This document shows, piece by piece, positions 18,306 to 27,341 of a DNA stretch of 64,000 bases; position 1 is the first letter of the stretch, and every line of letters starts with the position of its first letter. Under the pieces are notes generated by a model. The model was not told the origin of the DNA. It did no database searches and saw nothing but the letters and a program-made list of their open reading frames with translations. Source of the stretch: Erythrobacter sp. (GTDB lineage Bacteria > Pseudomonadota > Alphaproteobacteria > Sphingomonadales > Sphingomonadaceae); NCBI RefSeq assembly GCF_030066995.1, contig NZ_JASJAP010000003.1, positions 248,001 through 312,000 on the forward strand, in the 5' to 3' direction. The position numbers and the translations under genes are program-made.

Positions 18306-18564
18306 GGGCAAACCCCTTCGTTTCGCTGGCGGCTTCGGTTGGGACGGGGGCTGGGTCCGGAACTGAGGCCGGGACTGGGGCCGGGGCCGCGACTGTGCGA
18401 TAGCTTGCCATCCAGGCCAGGGTGCGCGCCTCGGTCTCGGCGCGCGGGATCCGCCCCATCCGCAAGTCGAGCACAAAGCGAGGGTCGTGCGCAGCGAGGC
18501 GTCCGAACTTGGTGGCTGGCATATCGTGCTCGCGCAGGAATTGTTCGACTTTCCGAATCAGCAT
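18298..18564 (-). CDS. Small putative HTH protein
   Basis: An 88-residue protein. The N-terminal half (LIRKVEQFLREHDMPATKFGRLAAHDPRFVLDLRMGR, residues 2-38) has the spacing of a small Cro-like helix-turn-helix, a layout I know from short alphaproteobacterial proteins. The C-terminal part is a Pro/Ala repeat tail (PAPVPASVPDPAPVP), probably disordered. It is the first gene of a leftward pair and its start lies 142 bases from the divergent repressor start. DNA binding is inferred, not shown. Confidence 0.6.
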   Translation of the reverse strand: MLIRKVEQFLREHDMPATKFGRLAAHDPRFVLDLRMGRIPRAETEARTLAWMASYRTVAAPAPVPASVPDPAPVPTEAASETKGFAHV

Positions 18565-18664
18565 GACGGTGGTTCTCCCTGTTGTTTGTGTGCGGGTGGG
18601 TGGTGGTTCACCGAGCGACCGATCCCGCGAATCGCCCGGTGTTCTTGAAACGTTCCACGCGAAA

Positions 18665-18698
18665 TCCTACTTGTCTAGGAAAAATCCTTCATGTAGGA
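18665..18698. promoter_or_regulatory. Candidate repressor operator (TCCT/AGGA inverted repeats)
   Basis: Just upstream of the S24 repressor ATG (18707) are TCCTAC (18665-18670), TAGGA (18676-18680), TCCTT (18685-18689) and GTAGGA (18693-18698), forming overlapping inverted repeats. The outer pair TCCTAC/GTAGGA is perfect. The inner AGGAAAAATCCT (18677-18688) recurs inside the repressor gene at 18945-18956. The position between divergent genes suits an autoregulatory operator. Confidence 0.55.
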
Positions 18699-18706
18699 AG
18701 AATGGC

Positions 18707-19387
18707 ATGACCAAATCGACTGAAACTCCGCTGTCCGGCGCCCGTGCGCGCCTTCTCGCACTCTCGCAGGAGCGCGGGGCAAGCCTCTCGAGCCTGTCCG
18801 AGATGCTAGGTCGCAACCCGAGCTATCTCCAACAATTCATTCGCAAAGGATCACCGCGAAAGCTGGAGGAGAGTGATCGCCGCACACTGTCGCAGTTCTT
18901 CGGTGTGGATGAGAATGAGCTCGGTCCTGAAGGGTCTTCTTTAAAGGAAAAATCCTATATCAGGCGGCAGGATGATCTTACGCCGAGCTATGTTGACGTG
19001 CCGCGGCTCGCGATTGGCGCGTCCGCCGGGCCGGGTTCGCTGCCCGATGCTGAGGTCGTGTTCGACGCGTTCAAATTCTCACGGCGCTGGCTAACCGAGC
19101 AGGGGCTGGAGCACGGGCAGTTGTCGGTGATTACGGTCGAGGGCGATTCGATGGAGCCGCTGCTCAATGACTGTGACGAAATCCTGGTCGATCGCTCGCA
19201 ACGCGCGTTTCGCGATGGCGTGCACGTCGTGCGGCTGGGTGAGACGCTGATGGTCAAACGCGTGGCGAGCGCTGGGGCGGGGCGGTTCTCGCTGCTAAGC
19301 CAGAACCTGGCCTATCCGCCGGTCAATGTGGAGGCTGACGAGGTGGAGATTATCGGTCGGGTTGTGTGGAAGGGCGGGCGGATTTAG
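18707..19387 (+). CDS. S24/LexA-like repressor with N-terminal HTH
   Basis: A 226-residue CI/LexA-type transcriptional regulator. The N-terminal HTH covers about 12-50 (LSSLSEMLGRNPSYLQQFIRKG). The linker contains an Ala-Gly (ASAGPG, about 105-110) that may be the self-cleavage site. The S24 peptidase fold carries Ser148 in EGDSMEP and Lys184 in LMVKRV, the catalytic dyad. Such proteins repress until RecA-linked self-cleavage, though some only use the fold for dimerisation. The Met at 18707 is the start, as the upstream frame crosses the divergent gene. No integrase or phage structural gene is near. Confidence 0.87.
   Translation: MTKSTETPLSGARARLLALSQERGASLSSLSEMLGRNPSYLQQFIRKGSPRKLEESDRRTLSQFFGVDENELGPEGSSLKEKSYIRRQDDLTPSYVDVPRLAIGASAGPGSLPDAEVVFDAFKFSRRWLTEQGLEHGQLSVITVEGDSMEPLLNDCDEILVDRSQRAFRDGVHVVRLGETLMVKRVASAGAGRFSLLSQNLAYPPVNVEADEVEIIGRVVWKGGRI
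18945..18956. promoter_or_regulatory. Intragenic copy of operator-like motif
   Basis: AGGAAAAATCCT occurs here inside the repressor coding region, identical to 18677-18688 upstream of the gene, and is followed by TATATCAGG. A second internal binding site could act as a roadblock or looping partner. This is an inference from an exact 12-base match. Confidence 0.4.
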
Positions 19388-20062
19388 ATGGGCGCCATGA
19401 CCGACCAACCGCTTCCCCCCATGCGCGCGGCAATCCTTCCCGTGACGCCGCTCCAGCAGAACTGCTCCCTCATTTGGTGCACCAGGACCATGAAGGCCGC
19501 GCTGGTCGATCCTGGGGGCGATCTCGACAAGTTGAAAGCTGGCGTCGCCAAAGCGGGCGTGACGCTGGAAAAGCTGCTCATCACGCATGGGCATCTCGAT
19601 CATTGCGGGCAGGCGGGGATGCTCGCGGATGAGCTTGGGCTACCGATCGAAGGCCCGCACAAGGATGATCTGTTCTGGATCGAGCAATTGGACGATGACG
19701 GCGCGCGCTGGGGGATGGAAGCCAAGACGTTCACACCCACGCGCTGGCTTGAGCATGGCGACACCGTGACGGTCGGCGATCTCATGCTCGATGTCATCCA
19801 TTGCCCCGGCCACACGCCCGGGCATGTGGTGTTCTTCCATCGGCCGAGCCGGTTTGCGATTGTCGGCGACGTGCTGTTCCAGGGCTCGATCGGGCGCACG
19901 GATTTTCCGCGCGGCAATCATCAGGATCTGATCGATTCGATCACCCAGCGCCTCTGGCCGCTCGGCGAAGACATCACCTTCATCCCCGGACATGGTCCCA
20001 CCAGCACGTTTGGTCAGGAACGCAAGAACAACGCGTTCGTCTCGGATTACGCTTTGTCCTGA
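19388..20062 (+). CDS. MBL-fold metallo-hydrolase (glyoxalase II-like)
   Basis: A 224-residue metallo-beta-lactamase-fold hydrolase with THGHLDHCGQ (metal motif HxHxDH), a His in CPGHTPGH, Asp in GDVLFQGSIGRTDFPRGN and the final His in PGHGPTSTFGQE. The layout matches the short YcbL/GloC type of hydroxyacylglutathione hydrolase, which acts on thioesters such as S-lactoylglutathione. Start is either the ATG at 19388, immediately after the repressor stop, or 19397. The 3' end overlaps the convergent ArsR gene by 16 bases. Confidence 0.88.
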   Translation: MGAMTDQPLPPMRAAILPVTPLQQNCSLIWCTRTMKAALVDPGGDLDKLKAGVAKAGVTLEKLLITHGHLDHCGQAGMLADELGLPIEGPHKDDLFWIEQLDDDGARWGMEAKTFTPTRWLEHGDTVTVGDLMLDVIHCPGHTPGHVVFFHRPSRFAIVGDVLFQGSIGRTDFPRGNHQDLIDSITQRLWPLGEDITFIPGHGPTSTFGQERKNNAFVSDYALS

Positions 20063-20373
20063 TCGCCCGATGCGGCCTTGTTCATCGCGTGGCTCTCGCG
20101 CTTGAGCGGGTGCGACACGGGGCAGACTTCCTGCACATAACCGTCGAGCGTGTTGGTCAGGTTTTCGCGCACGATCCGGTAGTGAACGAACTGCCCGCGC
20201 TTTTCGCTTTCGATCAATCCGGCGTTTTGCAGCACGCTGAGGTGCTGGGAGACCGCGGGTTTGGAGATGTCGAAGCGGTCCGCAATCTGCCCCGCTGTCA
20301 ACTCGGTCTCCGAGAGATAGGCGAGGATCTTGCGGCGAACGCTGGATGCAAGGGCTTCAAAGACTTTCTGCAT
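20047..20373 (-). CDS. ArsR/SmtB family transcriptional regulator
   Basis: A 108-residue winged-helix regulator: VFEALASSVRRKILAYL, then ELTAGQIADRFDISKPAVSQHLSVLQNAGLIES as the recognition helix region and GQFVHYRI as the wing. No CVCxxC-type metal site is present; one Cys occurs in the C-terminal tail (EVCPVSH). The layout resembles SdpR-like members. Start at 20373 is chosen because upstream residues in the longer frame are not family-like. A 22-bp inverted repeat (20386-20407) lies directly upstream, suggesting autoregulation. Confidence 0.88.
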   Translation of the reverse strand: MQKVFEALASSVRRKILAYLSETELTAGQIADRFDISKPAVSQHLSVLQNAGLIESEKRGQFVHYRIVRENLTNTLDGYVQEVCPVSHPLKRESHAMNKAASGDQDKA

Positions 20374-20385
20374 CGCCCCGATATA

Positions 20386-20407
20386 TAAGCGCTTGCCTAA
20401 TTGCTTA
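20386..20407. promoter_or_regulatory. Candidate ArsR operator
   Basis: TAAGC (20386-20390) and GCTTA (20403-20407) form an inverted repeat with a 12-base spacer, 12 bases upstream of the ArsR start codon and next to a TATATA stretch. Size and placement fit ArsR-family operators; binding is inferred. Confidence 0.45.
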
Positions 20408-20498
20408 CTGGTTTGCGGGTAGCGCTGGGAGAACGATAAGGGTTCCGCGGGATGGAGCGCGGCCAATGACGCGCGAGACAAGGCCCTTCGCACAATAC

Positions 20499-20526
20499 TT
20501 GCGCTCCAGAAAAATTTCGCTATAGG
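20499..20526 (+). promoter_or_regulatory. Candidate sigma-70 promoter of the rpmF operon
   Basis: TTGCGC (20499-20504) and TATAGG (20521-20526), separated by 16 bases containing an A/T-rich run, are the best promoter-like pair in the 292-base gap before rpmF. A start site near 20533 would give a leader of about 130 bases. The rest of the gap shows no gene. Confidence 0.5.
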
Positions 20527-20665
20527 CAGCGGCTTTCCGACACAACCGGGCCGGAACGCTGCGCGACAACGCTTGCGCCGCCTGCTGCGGACCCCTAAGT
20601 GCGGCATCGAGTTACCTGAGCGCCCCGCGCTGCAAACGCATGAATTTTGAGGAATTGGTGTAGCC

Positions 20666-20848
20666 ATGGCTGTCCCAAAGAGAAAAGTATCGCCCCACCG
20701 CCGTGGCAATCGCCGCGCGCATGACGCGCTGAAGGTTGAAGCCTTCCACGAATGCCCGAATTGCGGCGAACTCAAGCGCCCGCACAATGTGTGCGGCCAT
20801 TGCGGCTATTATAACGGCCGTCAGGTGCTGATGCCCAAGGGCATCTGA
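20666..20848 (+). CDS. rpmF: 50S ribosomal protein L32
   Basis: A 60-residue protein that is L32 throughout: [20 protein letters not shown] at the N terminus, then [26 protein letters not shown] with the four zinc Cys (two CxxC pairs). It is part of the large subunit near the peptidyl transferase centre. GAGGA at 20649-20653 is the ribosome-binding site. The gene leads the conserved rpmF-plsX-fabH-ihfA-merR order, tying ribosome output to lipid synthesis. Confidence 0.98.
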   Translation: MAVPKRKVSPHRRGNRRAHDALKVEAFHECPNCGELKRPHNVCGHCGYYNGRQVLMPKGI

Positions 20849-20876
20849 TCACACATTTGAGTGAAGGATAAACGGC

Positions 20877-22001
20877 ATGGCCCTTCCGCGTATCGCTCTT
20901 GATGCGATGGGCGGCGATGAGGGTGTGCGCGTCATGATTGAGGGCGCGGCGCTCGCTCGGCGTGATCACGACGCGTTTCAATTCCTGTTAGTCGGCGATC
21001 AGGCGCGTATCGAGCGCGCGCTGGATAATCACCCCGGTCTTCGCGGCGCTTCTGAGATTCTTCATTGCGATGACGTCGTGGCGGGCGACGAGCTGCCCAG
21101 TAAGGCCTTGCGCCGATCCAAGACGACGTCGATGGGACTGGCCGTGAACGCGGTGAAGGCGGGCGATGCGGGTGCGGCGGTGAGCGCAGGCAACACCGGC
21201 GCTCTGATGGCGATGAGCAAGATCGCGCTGCGCACTATGCCCGGTATCGACCGGCCGGCGCTCGCAGCCTTGATGCCGACGCTCGAAGAGCACGATGTCG
21301 TGATGCTCGATCTGGGCGCCAACACAGAAGCGGACGCGCGCAATCTGGTGCAGTTTGCCGTCATGGGTGCGGCCTATTCGCGGATCGTGAACGGTTTCGA
21401 ACGTCCGCGCGTGCGCTTGCTCAATATCGGTACCGAAGAAATCAAGGGAACCGACGCTCTGCGCGATGCGGCCGCTCAATTGCAGGCGGCGAGCGAAGAC
21501 GAAGTGGGTGGTCTGGCGCTGGAATTTGCCGGGTTCGTCGAATCCGACAAGATCAATCGCGGGGAAACCCATGTGGTCGTCACCGACGGGTTTTCGGGCA
21601 ATATCGCGCTCAAGGCGATCGAAGGCTCCGCTCGTTTCGTGACCGACCTCTTGCGGCAGGCGTTCACCAGTTCGCTGCGCTCCAAGTTCGGTTTTCTCGT
21701 CTCGCGCCCGGCAACCGAGCTGCTGCGCCATCATCTCGATCCCAACAATCATAACGGCGCGGTCTTTCTTGGCCTGAACGGCGTGATCGTGAAGAGCCAT
21801 GGCAGCGCCAACGCCAAGGGTGTGAGCCATGCGGTGGCTGTCACCGCCAGCCTTTTGTCGAACGCACTGACGGAACGGATTGCCGAGGACCTAGCGCGGC
21901 TGGGAAGCGATTGGGGCAACGGCGCCGGAGCCGGTACCAGCGCAGGTGCCGGAACCTCGTCCTCGCCAAGCCAAGCGTCGGATAAAGAGCAAACCGCGTG
22001 A
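20877..22001 (+). CDS. plsX: Phosphate acyltransferase PlsX
   Basis: A 374-residue enzyme that makes acyl-phosphate from acyl-ACP, the first acyl donor step of phospholipid synthesis in the PlsX/Y pathway. LDAMGGDEG at the N terminus, [28 protein letters not shown] and [12 protein letters not shown] are the family motifs. The C-terminal 30 residues are a Gly/Ser/Ala-rich tail ([18 protein letters not shown]), not part of the fold. Its stop overlaps the fabH start. Confidence 0.97.
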   Translation: MALPRIALDAMGGDEGVRVMIEGAALARRDHDAFQFLLVGDQARIERALDNHPGLRGASEILHCDDVVAGDELPSKALRRSKTTSMGLAVNAVKAGDAGAAVSAGNTGALMAMSKIALRTMPGIDRPALAALMPTLEEHDVVMLDLGANTEADARNLVQFAVMGAAYSRIVNGFERPRVRLLNIGTEEIKGTDALRDAAAQLQAASEDEVGGLALEFAGFVESDKINRGETHVVVTDGFSGNIALKAIEGSARFVTDLLRQAFTSSLRSKFGFLVSRPATELLRHHLDPNNHNGAVFLGLNGVIVKSHGSANAKGVSHAVAVTASLLSNALTERIAEDLARLGSDWGNGAGAGTSAGAGTSSSPSQASDKEQTA

Positions 22002-22984
22002 CAGGTCCAACGCCCGGCGCCCGATTGCTGGGCTCAGGCTCAGCTCTGCCGCCGCGCGTCGTCACGAACGCGGAACTCGCTGAGAAGATCGACACCAGCG
22101 ACGAGTGGATCGTCGCTCGCACGGGCATTCGTCAGCGGCATATTGCCGGTGATGGGGAAACCACCGCCACGCTCGCGACACAGGCGGCGCGCGCCGCTCT
22201 CGATGACGCTGATCTGACACCGGCTGATATCGATCTGATTATCGTCGCAACGGCGACGCCGGATAACACCTTCCCGGCAACCGCGACCAAGGTGCAGCAC
22301 GCGCTCGGCTGCAACGGCGGACCGGCCTTCGACGTTGCGGCGGTGTGCTCAGGATTTCTTTACGCGCTGGCGACAGCCGATTCGCTGCTTCGGACCGGGG
22401 GAGCGACTCGCGCGCTTGTCATCGGCGCGGAAACGTTCAGCCGTATCCTCGACTGGGAGGACCGCACGACCTGCGTCCTGTTCGGAGACGGCGCGGGTGC
22501 CGTGGTGCTTGAGGCGCCGGGCCTCGACACCGCGCGCAAGGGCGAGGCTGGGATCCTCGCAACCCGCCTTCACGCCGACGGCGCGCAGCACGATCTGCTT
22601 TACGTTGATGGCGGCCCGTCAAGCACGCAAACGGTTGGGCACTTGCGGATGAAGGGACGCGAAGTGTTTCGTCACGCGGTCGTCAATCTCGCCGGGGTTC
22701 TCGGTGAAGTGCTTGAAGACGCTGGCGTTTCGGCTGAAGAGATCGATTGGGTCGTGCCGCACCAGGCCAACGCCCGCATCCTTGATGCCACAGCGAAGAA
22801 GCTGGGCATTCCGCCTGAAAAAGTGATCGTGACGGTTGATCGCCACGCCAATACTTCCGCCGCTTCGGTGCCGCTCGCGCTCGACGAAGCGCGCCGCGAC
22901 GGTCGCATAAAGGCCGGAGACCTGCTCATGCTCGAAGCAATGGGTGGCGGTTTCACCTGGGGAGCCTGCCTCCTGCGGGCCTGA
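21998..22984 (+). CDS. fabH: 3-oxoacyl-ACP synthase III
   Basis: A 328-residue KAS III, which condenses acetyl-CoA with malonyl-ACP to start fatty-acid synthesis. The nucleophilic Cys is in [12 protein letters not shown], the His in [10 protein letters not shown] and the Asn in [15 protein letters not shown]; the glycine-rich GGFTWGA end is conserved. The GTG start overlaps the plsX stop by four bases, so the two are coupled. Position in the operon matches other alphaproteobacteria. Confidence 0.97.
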   Translation: MTGPTPGARLLGSGSALPPRVVTNAELAEKIDTSDEWIVARTGIRQRHIAGDGETTATLATQAARAALDDADLTPADIDLIIVATATPDNTFPATATKVQHALGCNGGPAFDVAAVCSGFLYALATADSLLRTGGATRALVIGAETFSRILDWEDRTTCVLFGDGAGAVVLEAPGLDTARKGEAGILATRLHADGAQHDLLYVDGGPSSTQTVGHLRMKGREVFRHAVVNLAGVLGEVLEDAGVSAEEIDWVVPHQANARILDATAKKLGIPPEKVIVTVDRHANTSAASVPLALDEARRDGRIKAGDLLMLEAMGGGFTWGACLLRA

Positions 22985-23115
22985 CGGCCAGGCGGCTTCA
23001 CGTCGACATTTGTGCACAGGCAGCGTCTGACGGGCGTGTTATGTTGCGGGAATAGTGGGAAAGTTGTATGTTTCTCACACGCTTGGGTCGCACCAAAGAG
23101 AAAGGATCGCGCGCA

Positions 23116-23415
23116 ATGCGTTCAGTTGGAACTCTGACACGGGCCGACTTGGCTGAGACCATCAATCGCAAGATGGGTCTTAGTCGAGCGGAATCGCTGG
23201 AGCTGGTGGAATCGATCCTCGACCATATGTGCGACGCGCTGGCCAACGGCGAGAATGTGAAAGTGTCCGGGTTCGGCAGTTTCGTTCTGCGGGACAAGAA
23301 TGAACGGATCGGTCGCAACCCCAAGACCGGCGTCGAAGTGCCGATTACGCCGCGCCGGGTCATGACGTTCCGCGCCAGCCAGCTCCTCAAAGAACAGATC
23401 GCCAAAGCCGGTTAG
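23116..23415 (+). CDS. ihfA: Integration host factor subunit alpha
   Basis: A 99-residue HU/IHF-family DNA-bending protein: [18 protein letters not shown] at the N terminus, then [28 protein letters not shown], with the DNA-intercalating beta arm NPKTG. It pairs with IhfB to bend DNA at specific sites. Start at 23116 (MRSVGTL) is favoured; the frame from 23068 adds 16 unrelated residues. It lies 131 bases after fabH and 11 before the MerR gene. Confidence 0.93.
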   Translation: MRSVGTLTRADLAETINRKMGLSRAESLELVESILDHMCDALANGENVKVSGFGSFVLRDKNERIGRNPKTGVEVPITPRRVMTFRASQLLKEQIAKAG

Positions 23416-23426
23416 CGCGCGAAACC

Positions 23427-23858
23427 ATGGCGGAATTCGACGACGGCAAGGACGAGAACGCGCTTCGCACGATTGGTGAGGTCAGCGAAGCGCTCGAGAT
23501 AAAGCCGCACGTCCTGCGGTACTGGGAACAGCAATTCTCGCTTCTCAAGCCCCTGAAACGCAGCGGTGGGCGTCGCTATTACCGGCTCGACGATGTCAAG
23601 CTGGTCGAAGAAATCGATCGGCTGGTCAATCAGGAAGGCTATACGCTCAAGGGCGCCGAAGCCGTGTTGCGGGCTCGAAGCAAGTCGGAGCTCGATCGGC
23701 GCAGCGGAGAGGACCGCCGAAAGGGGGACCGCCGCGCAAACGAGGGCGCGAACCCCGATACGCACGTCACTGTTGAAACGCTCAAGCCCGATCACTCGGA
23801 GACGATCGCGGCGCTCAAGGCTGTCCGGGACCGGCTGGCCAAAGCGATCAAGGCCTGA
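23427..23858 (+). CDS. MerR family transcriptional regulator
   Basis: A 143-residue protein whose N-terminal half is a MerR DNA-binding domain: RTIGEVSEALEIKPHVLRYWEQQF (HTH), then GGRRYYRLDDVKLVEEIDRLV. The C-terminal half is charged (RRSGEDRRKGDRRANEG) with a short helix and has no ligand-binding Cys, so a metal sensor is unlikely. It is the usual last member of the rpmF-plsX-fabH-ihfA operon. Targets unknown. It converges on smc. Confidence 0.9.
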   Translation: MAEFDDGKDENALRTIGEVSEALEIKPHVLRYWEQQFSLLKPLKRSGGRRYYRLDDVKLVEEIDRLVNQEGYTLKGAEAVLRARSKSELDRRSGEDRRKGDRRANEGANPDTHVTVETLKPDHSETIAALKAVRDRLAKAIKA

Positions 23859-23900
23859 GGATCGCTGTGCGCGCGCGTCGTTGACAGGCGAGGGCGCGGG

Positions 23901-26900
23901 TCACTCCGCGGCCATCAATTCCGCTTCACCCAGGTCAACGCTGACGAGGCGCGAGACCCCTTTTTCGGCCATAGTTACGCCAAATAGGCGATGCATCCGG
24001 CTCATCGTGACCGCGTTGTGCGTGACGATTAGATAGCGCGTGGTTGTTGTGCGCACCATCGAATCGAGCAGATCGCAAAACCGCTCCACATTGGCATCAT
24101 CAAGCGGCGCATCAACTTCGTCGAGCACGCAGATCGGCGCCGGATTGGTGAGGAACAAAGCGAAAATGAGCGCGGTCGCGGTCAGCGCCTGCTCGCCGCC
24201 TGACAGGAGCGAAAGCGATTGCAGGCGCTTGCCCGGCGGCTGAGCGAAAATCTCAAGGCCGGCTTCCAGGGGGTCATCGCTGTCCACCAGCGCAAGATGG
24301 GCCTGGCCGCCCTGAAACAGGCGCGGGTAGAGCTCCTGAAAATGGGCGTTCACCTCTTCGAAGGCCGTGCGCAAGCGTTCGCGCCCTTCGCGGTTGAGAT
24401 TGCCGATCGAACCGCGAAGGCGCGCAACCGCTTCGGTCAGCTCGGCCTGTTCGGACGCGTTGGCGCCGTGCTCCTCCTCGATCCGCTTGAGTTCGTCGGC
24501 GGCGACAAGGTTGACCGGACCGATGCGTTCGCGCGCGGCGGTAAGCCGGTCGAGCTCTTCGCTCTCGGCCTGCGCGTGCTCCACCGCCTCCACCTCGAAG
24601 CCGAAGCGCTCCGAAAGCAGCGGTGGAGGAGCCTGGAATCGTTCGCCGGAGATTCGAGCCAGTTCGCTCCGGCGCGATTCCTGGCTTTCGGCTCGCGCGG
24701 CGAGGGTTGCGCGGCCCTCGCGCGCGACGGCGAGCTCCTCGTTCGCGGCGGCGAGCGCTTCGTTCGCCATCCGCGCCCGCGCCTCGCAATCGTCGAGCGC
24801 CAATTGGGCCTCGTTGAGCTCACGGGTCAGCCGCTCGCGCACTGTATCGCCCTGTTCGATCTCAGCCATCAGTGTTGCCGGCTTTGCGGCGATGACGGCG
24901 CTTTCCTCTTCGATCTCTTCCAGCCGCCGGCCCGCTTGCGCGACGCGTTGCTCGGCCTCGCTCGAGCGCGATTTCCAGTTCGCGTAGTCAGCCTGTTGCG
25001 CGGCAAGCCGTTCGCGCGCCACCGCCAGAGTCTGATCGTGCGCGGCGAGTTCGGCGAGGGACGCCTGCACGGCGGTGCGCGCGGCGTCGTGCTTGGCTTG
25101 CGCGGCTTCCAGCGCGGCGCGCCCGGCGTCCGGTGCGGGCAGGGCGGAGCGCGCGGCCTGCGCCGACACCAGATCGCCGCGCGCGGATGAGAGCTGTTCG
25201 GCAAGATCCTTCGCCCCCGCGCCGAGTTCGTCCAGCCGCGCCGCAAGCCTTTCCCTGGCCGCCTCGGCGGCGTCGAGCTGACGAAGCGCGCCGCGTTCCG
25301 CCTCGACGGCGCCCGCCAAGCTGCGTTCAAGGGCAATAAGGTCGCGCTGAAGCGTCGAAAGATCTTCGCGAGCGGTGGCTTCGGCTCTCGCCGCTTGCTC
25401 GACTGTCTCGCGCAAGGAGGGCAATTGCGATTCAAGCTCCGCAAGCCGGTTGGCCGCCTCAAGCCGCGCCGCCTCTGCCGAGCCCTCGCCGCGCGCGATG
25501 AAACCGTCCCAGCGCCGCAAATGCCCAGCGAGCGTCACCAGCCACTCGCCGGGCTTCAGCGCGCGGTCGTCATCCTCTTTGACAAGGTGGACGAGCGCCA
25601 GGCGCGCGCGGAGCTCGGAAGGGCAATCATCGATGTGAGCCAGCAGGCTGTCGGCGACCGCCTCGGGAGGCTCACTGCCGGTCCAGAACCGCCCATCGGT
25701 CACGCTGGAAGAGGTGCCAAGAGGGGACTTCGCGTCGCGGCCGAGCGCCGCGGCCAGCGCACGCTCATAGCCCGGAGCCACGCGGATCCGATCGAGCGCT
25801 GCGGGCAATCCTTCGCGGTTTTTGGCGCTCTTGAGGCGGGCGTCGCGATCACGGGCGAGGGCATTGTGCTCGCGCTCAACCCCCGCCAGTTCCGCCCGCG
25901 CTGTCGCAAGCGCGTTGGCCGCCTCGTCGCGCGCGATCTGGAGCTCGCCCTTGCGCGTCTGATCCGTCTCCAGTGTGGTCCGCAGACGCGTCACCTCGCC
26001 CGCCGCTTCCTCGGCGGCTTCGCGCGCTGCGATCACCGCATGTTCGGCGTTGTCTCCGCTGCCGAGTTCAGCCCGCGTGGCGACGATACGCTCTTCGTCG
26101 CGCTGGAGACGCTCAAGGCGGCTCTGCGCTTGCTCTATGGCGGCTTCGGCGACGCGCCATTCGGCTTCGACGCCCGCCTGATCCGCCGTTGCCTTTGCCA
26201 GCGCCATTTCCGCAGCCCGGCTAGCGCTCTCGGCCCGCTCGTTCCGCTCGACAACTCGAGGGCGTTCGTCCTCGGCTTCGGCTAGCCCCGCGCGGCTGGC
26301 TTGGAGGTCGGCTTCCAGCTTGGCAAGCGCGTCGACCGCGTCACCCGTCAGGCGATCCGCCGCCGCGCGATCCTGCTCAAGCTGCTCGCGTTGACGTGTG
26401 AGATCAGCCAAGCGGGCTTCAGCCGCTTCGAGCTTCTCCGACAAGGCCGCCATGCGGTGGCCGTGCGCGCTGGCGTCATCGCGGCGGTCGGCGAGTTCCT
26501 CGCGCGCTTCGGACAATTCCTGCGCAATCGTCGCCTGATCGCGCTCGGCGGCCTCGGCGGCCTGCTTCGCCCTGGCGACGTTGTCCTCAGCTCCTTGCGC
26601 GGCCTCGCGCGCTTCCTTTGCGGCCTGCGCCGCTTCGCGCCAGCGGGCAAACAGCAGGCGCGCTTCGGCGGTGGTGATCTGCTCGGTCAGCTTGGTGTAG
26701 CGCTCGGCCTGCTTCGCTTGCCGCTTGAGCGCGGCCATTTGCGAATCCAGTCCCGCCATCAGGTCCTCGAGCCGCGCCAGATTGGCCTCGGTGGAGCGCA
26801 GCTTGCTCTCGGCGTCCTTGCGCCGGACATGCAGACCCGCGATTCCGGCGGCTTCTTCAAGCATCTGACGGCGCTGGGCGGGCTTGGCCGCAATAACCTG

Positions 26901-27323
26901 CGCGATTTTGCCCTGGCTGACCAGCGCGGGAGAATGCGCGCCAGTCGCGGCGTCGGCGAAGGTGAGCGCTACATCCTTGGCGCGTACATCCGCCCCGTTC
27001 ACCCGGTAGGCCGAGCCCGCGCCGCGTTCGATCCGGCGGGTAACCACCAACTCTTCGCCTGCGTCGTCTTCGGCGTGCAGCACCACTTCGGCAAAGGCGC
27101 GTTCGGGCCGCGTCGAGGTGCCCGCGAAGATCACATCTTCCATGCCGCCCGAGCGCATCGACTTGGCCGAGGTTTCACCCATGACCCAGCGGATGGCTTC
27201 CAAGACGTTGGATTTGCCGCAACCATTCGGCCCGACGACACCCGTCAGCCCCGGCTCGATTCGCAATTCAGCGGGTTCGACAAAGCTCTTGAATCCGCTG
27301 AGTTTGAGCCGGTTTATCTGCAT
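23901..27323 (-). CDS. smc: Chromosome segregation protein SMC
   Basis: A 1140-residue SMC ATPase, core of condensin SMC-ScpAB. Walker A VGPNGCGKSN is near 30-39. Two long Ala/Glu/Arg-rich coiled coils (about 165-480 and 630-920) flank the hinge region around 490-620. The C-terminal head has the signature SLLSGGEQALTA and Walker B PICVLDEVDAPLDD. It is last in a leftward run with dciA and two dsbA-like genes. The high Ala/Arg/Glu content yields many spurious antisense ORFs, ignored here. Confidence 0.98.
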   Translation of the reverse strand: MQINRLKLSGFKSFVEPAELRIEPGLTGVVGPNGCGKSNVLEAIRWVMGETSAKSMRSGGMEDVIFAGTSTRPERAFAEVVLHAEDDAGEELVVTRRIERGAGSAYRVNGADVRAKDVALTFADAATGAHSPALVSQGKIAQVIAAKPAQRRQMLEEAAGIAGLHVRRKDAESKLRSTEANLARLEDLMAGLDSQMAALKRQAKQAERYTKLTEQITTAEARLLFARWREAAQAAKEAREAAQGAEDNVARAKQAAEAAERDQATIAQELSEAREELADRRDDASAHGHRMAALSEKLEAAEARLADLTRQREQLEQDRAAADRLTGDAVDALAKLEADLQASRAGLAEAEDERPRVVERNERAESASRAAEMALAKATADQAGVEAEWRVAEAAIEQAQSRLERLQRDEERIVATRAELGSGDNAEHAVIAAREAAEEAAGEVTRLRTTLETDQTRKGELQIARDEAANALATARAELAGVEREHNALARDRDARLKSAKNREGLPAALDRIRVAPGYERALAAALGRDAKSPLGTSSSVTDGRFWTGSEPPEAVADSLLAHIDDCPSELRARLALVHLVKEDDDRALKPGEWLVTLAGHLRRWDGFIARGEGSAEAARLEAANRLAELESQLPSLRETVEQAARAEATAREDLSTLQRDLIALERSLAGAVEAERGALRQLDAAEAARERLAARLDELGAGAKDLAEQLSSARGDLVSAQAARSALPAPDAGRAALEAAQAKHDAARTAVQASLAELAAHDQTLAVARERLAAQQADYANWKSRSSEAEQRVAQAGRRLEEIEEESAVIAAKPATLMAEIEQGDTVRERLTRELNEAQLALDDCEARARMANEALAAANEELAVAREGRATLAARAESQESRRSELARISGERFQAPPPLLSERFGFEVEAVEHAQAESEELDRLTAARERIGPVNLVAADELKRIEEEHGANASEQAELTEAVARLRGSIGNLNREGRERLRTAFEEVNAHFQELYPRLFQGGQAHLALVDSDDPLEAGLEIFAQPPGKRLQSLSLLSGGEQALTATALIFALFLTNPAPICVLDEVDAPLDDANVERFCDLLDSMVRTTTTRYLIVTHNAVTMSRMHRLFGVTMAEKGVSRLVSVDLGEAELMAAE

Positions 27324-27341
27324 AGACGCGCCCCCGCGACC

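Noticed and set aside
18298-19387. Prophage remnant based on the S24 repressor
   Set aside because: No integrase, att-like repeats or structural genes nearby; the neighbours look chromosomal.
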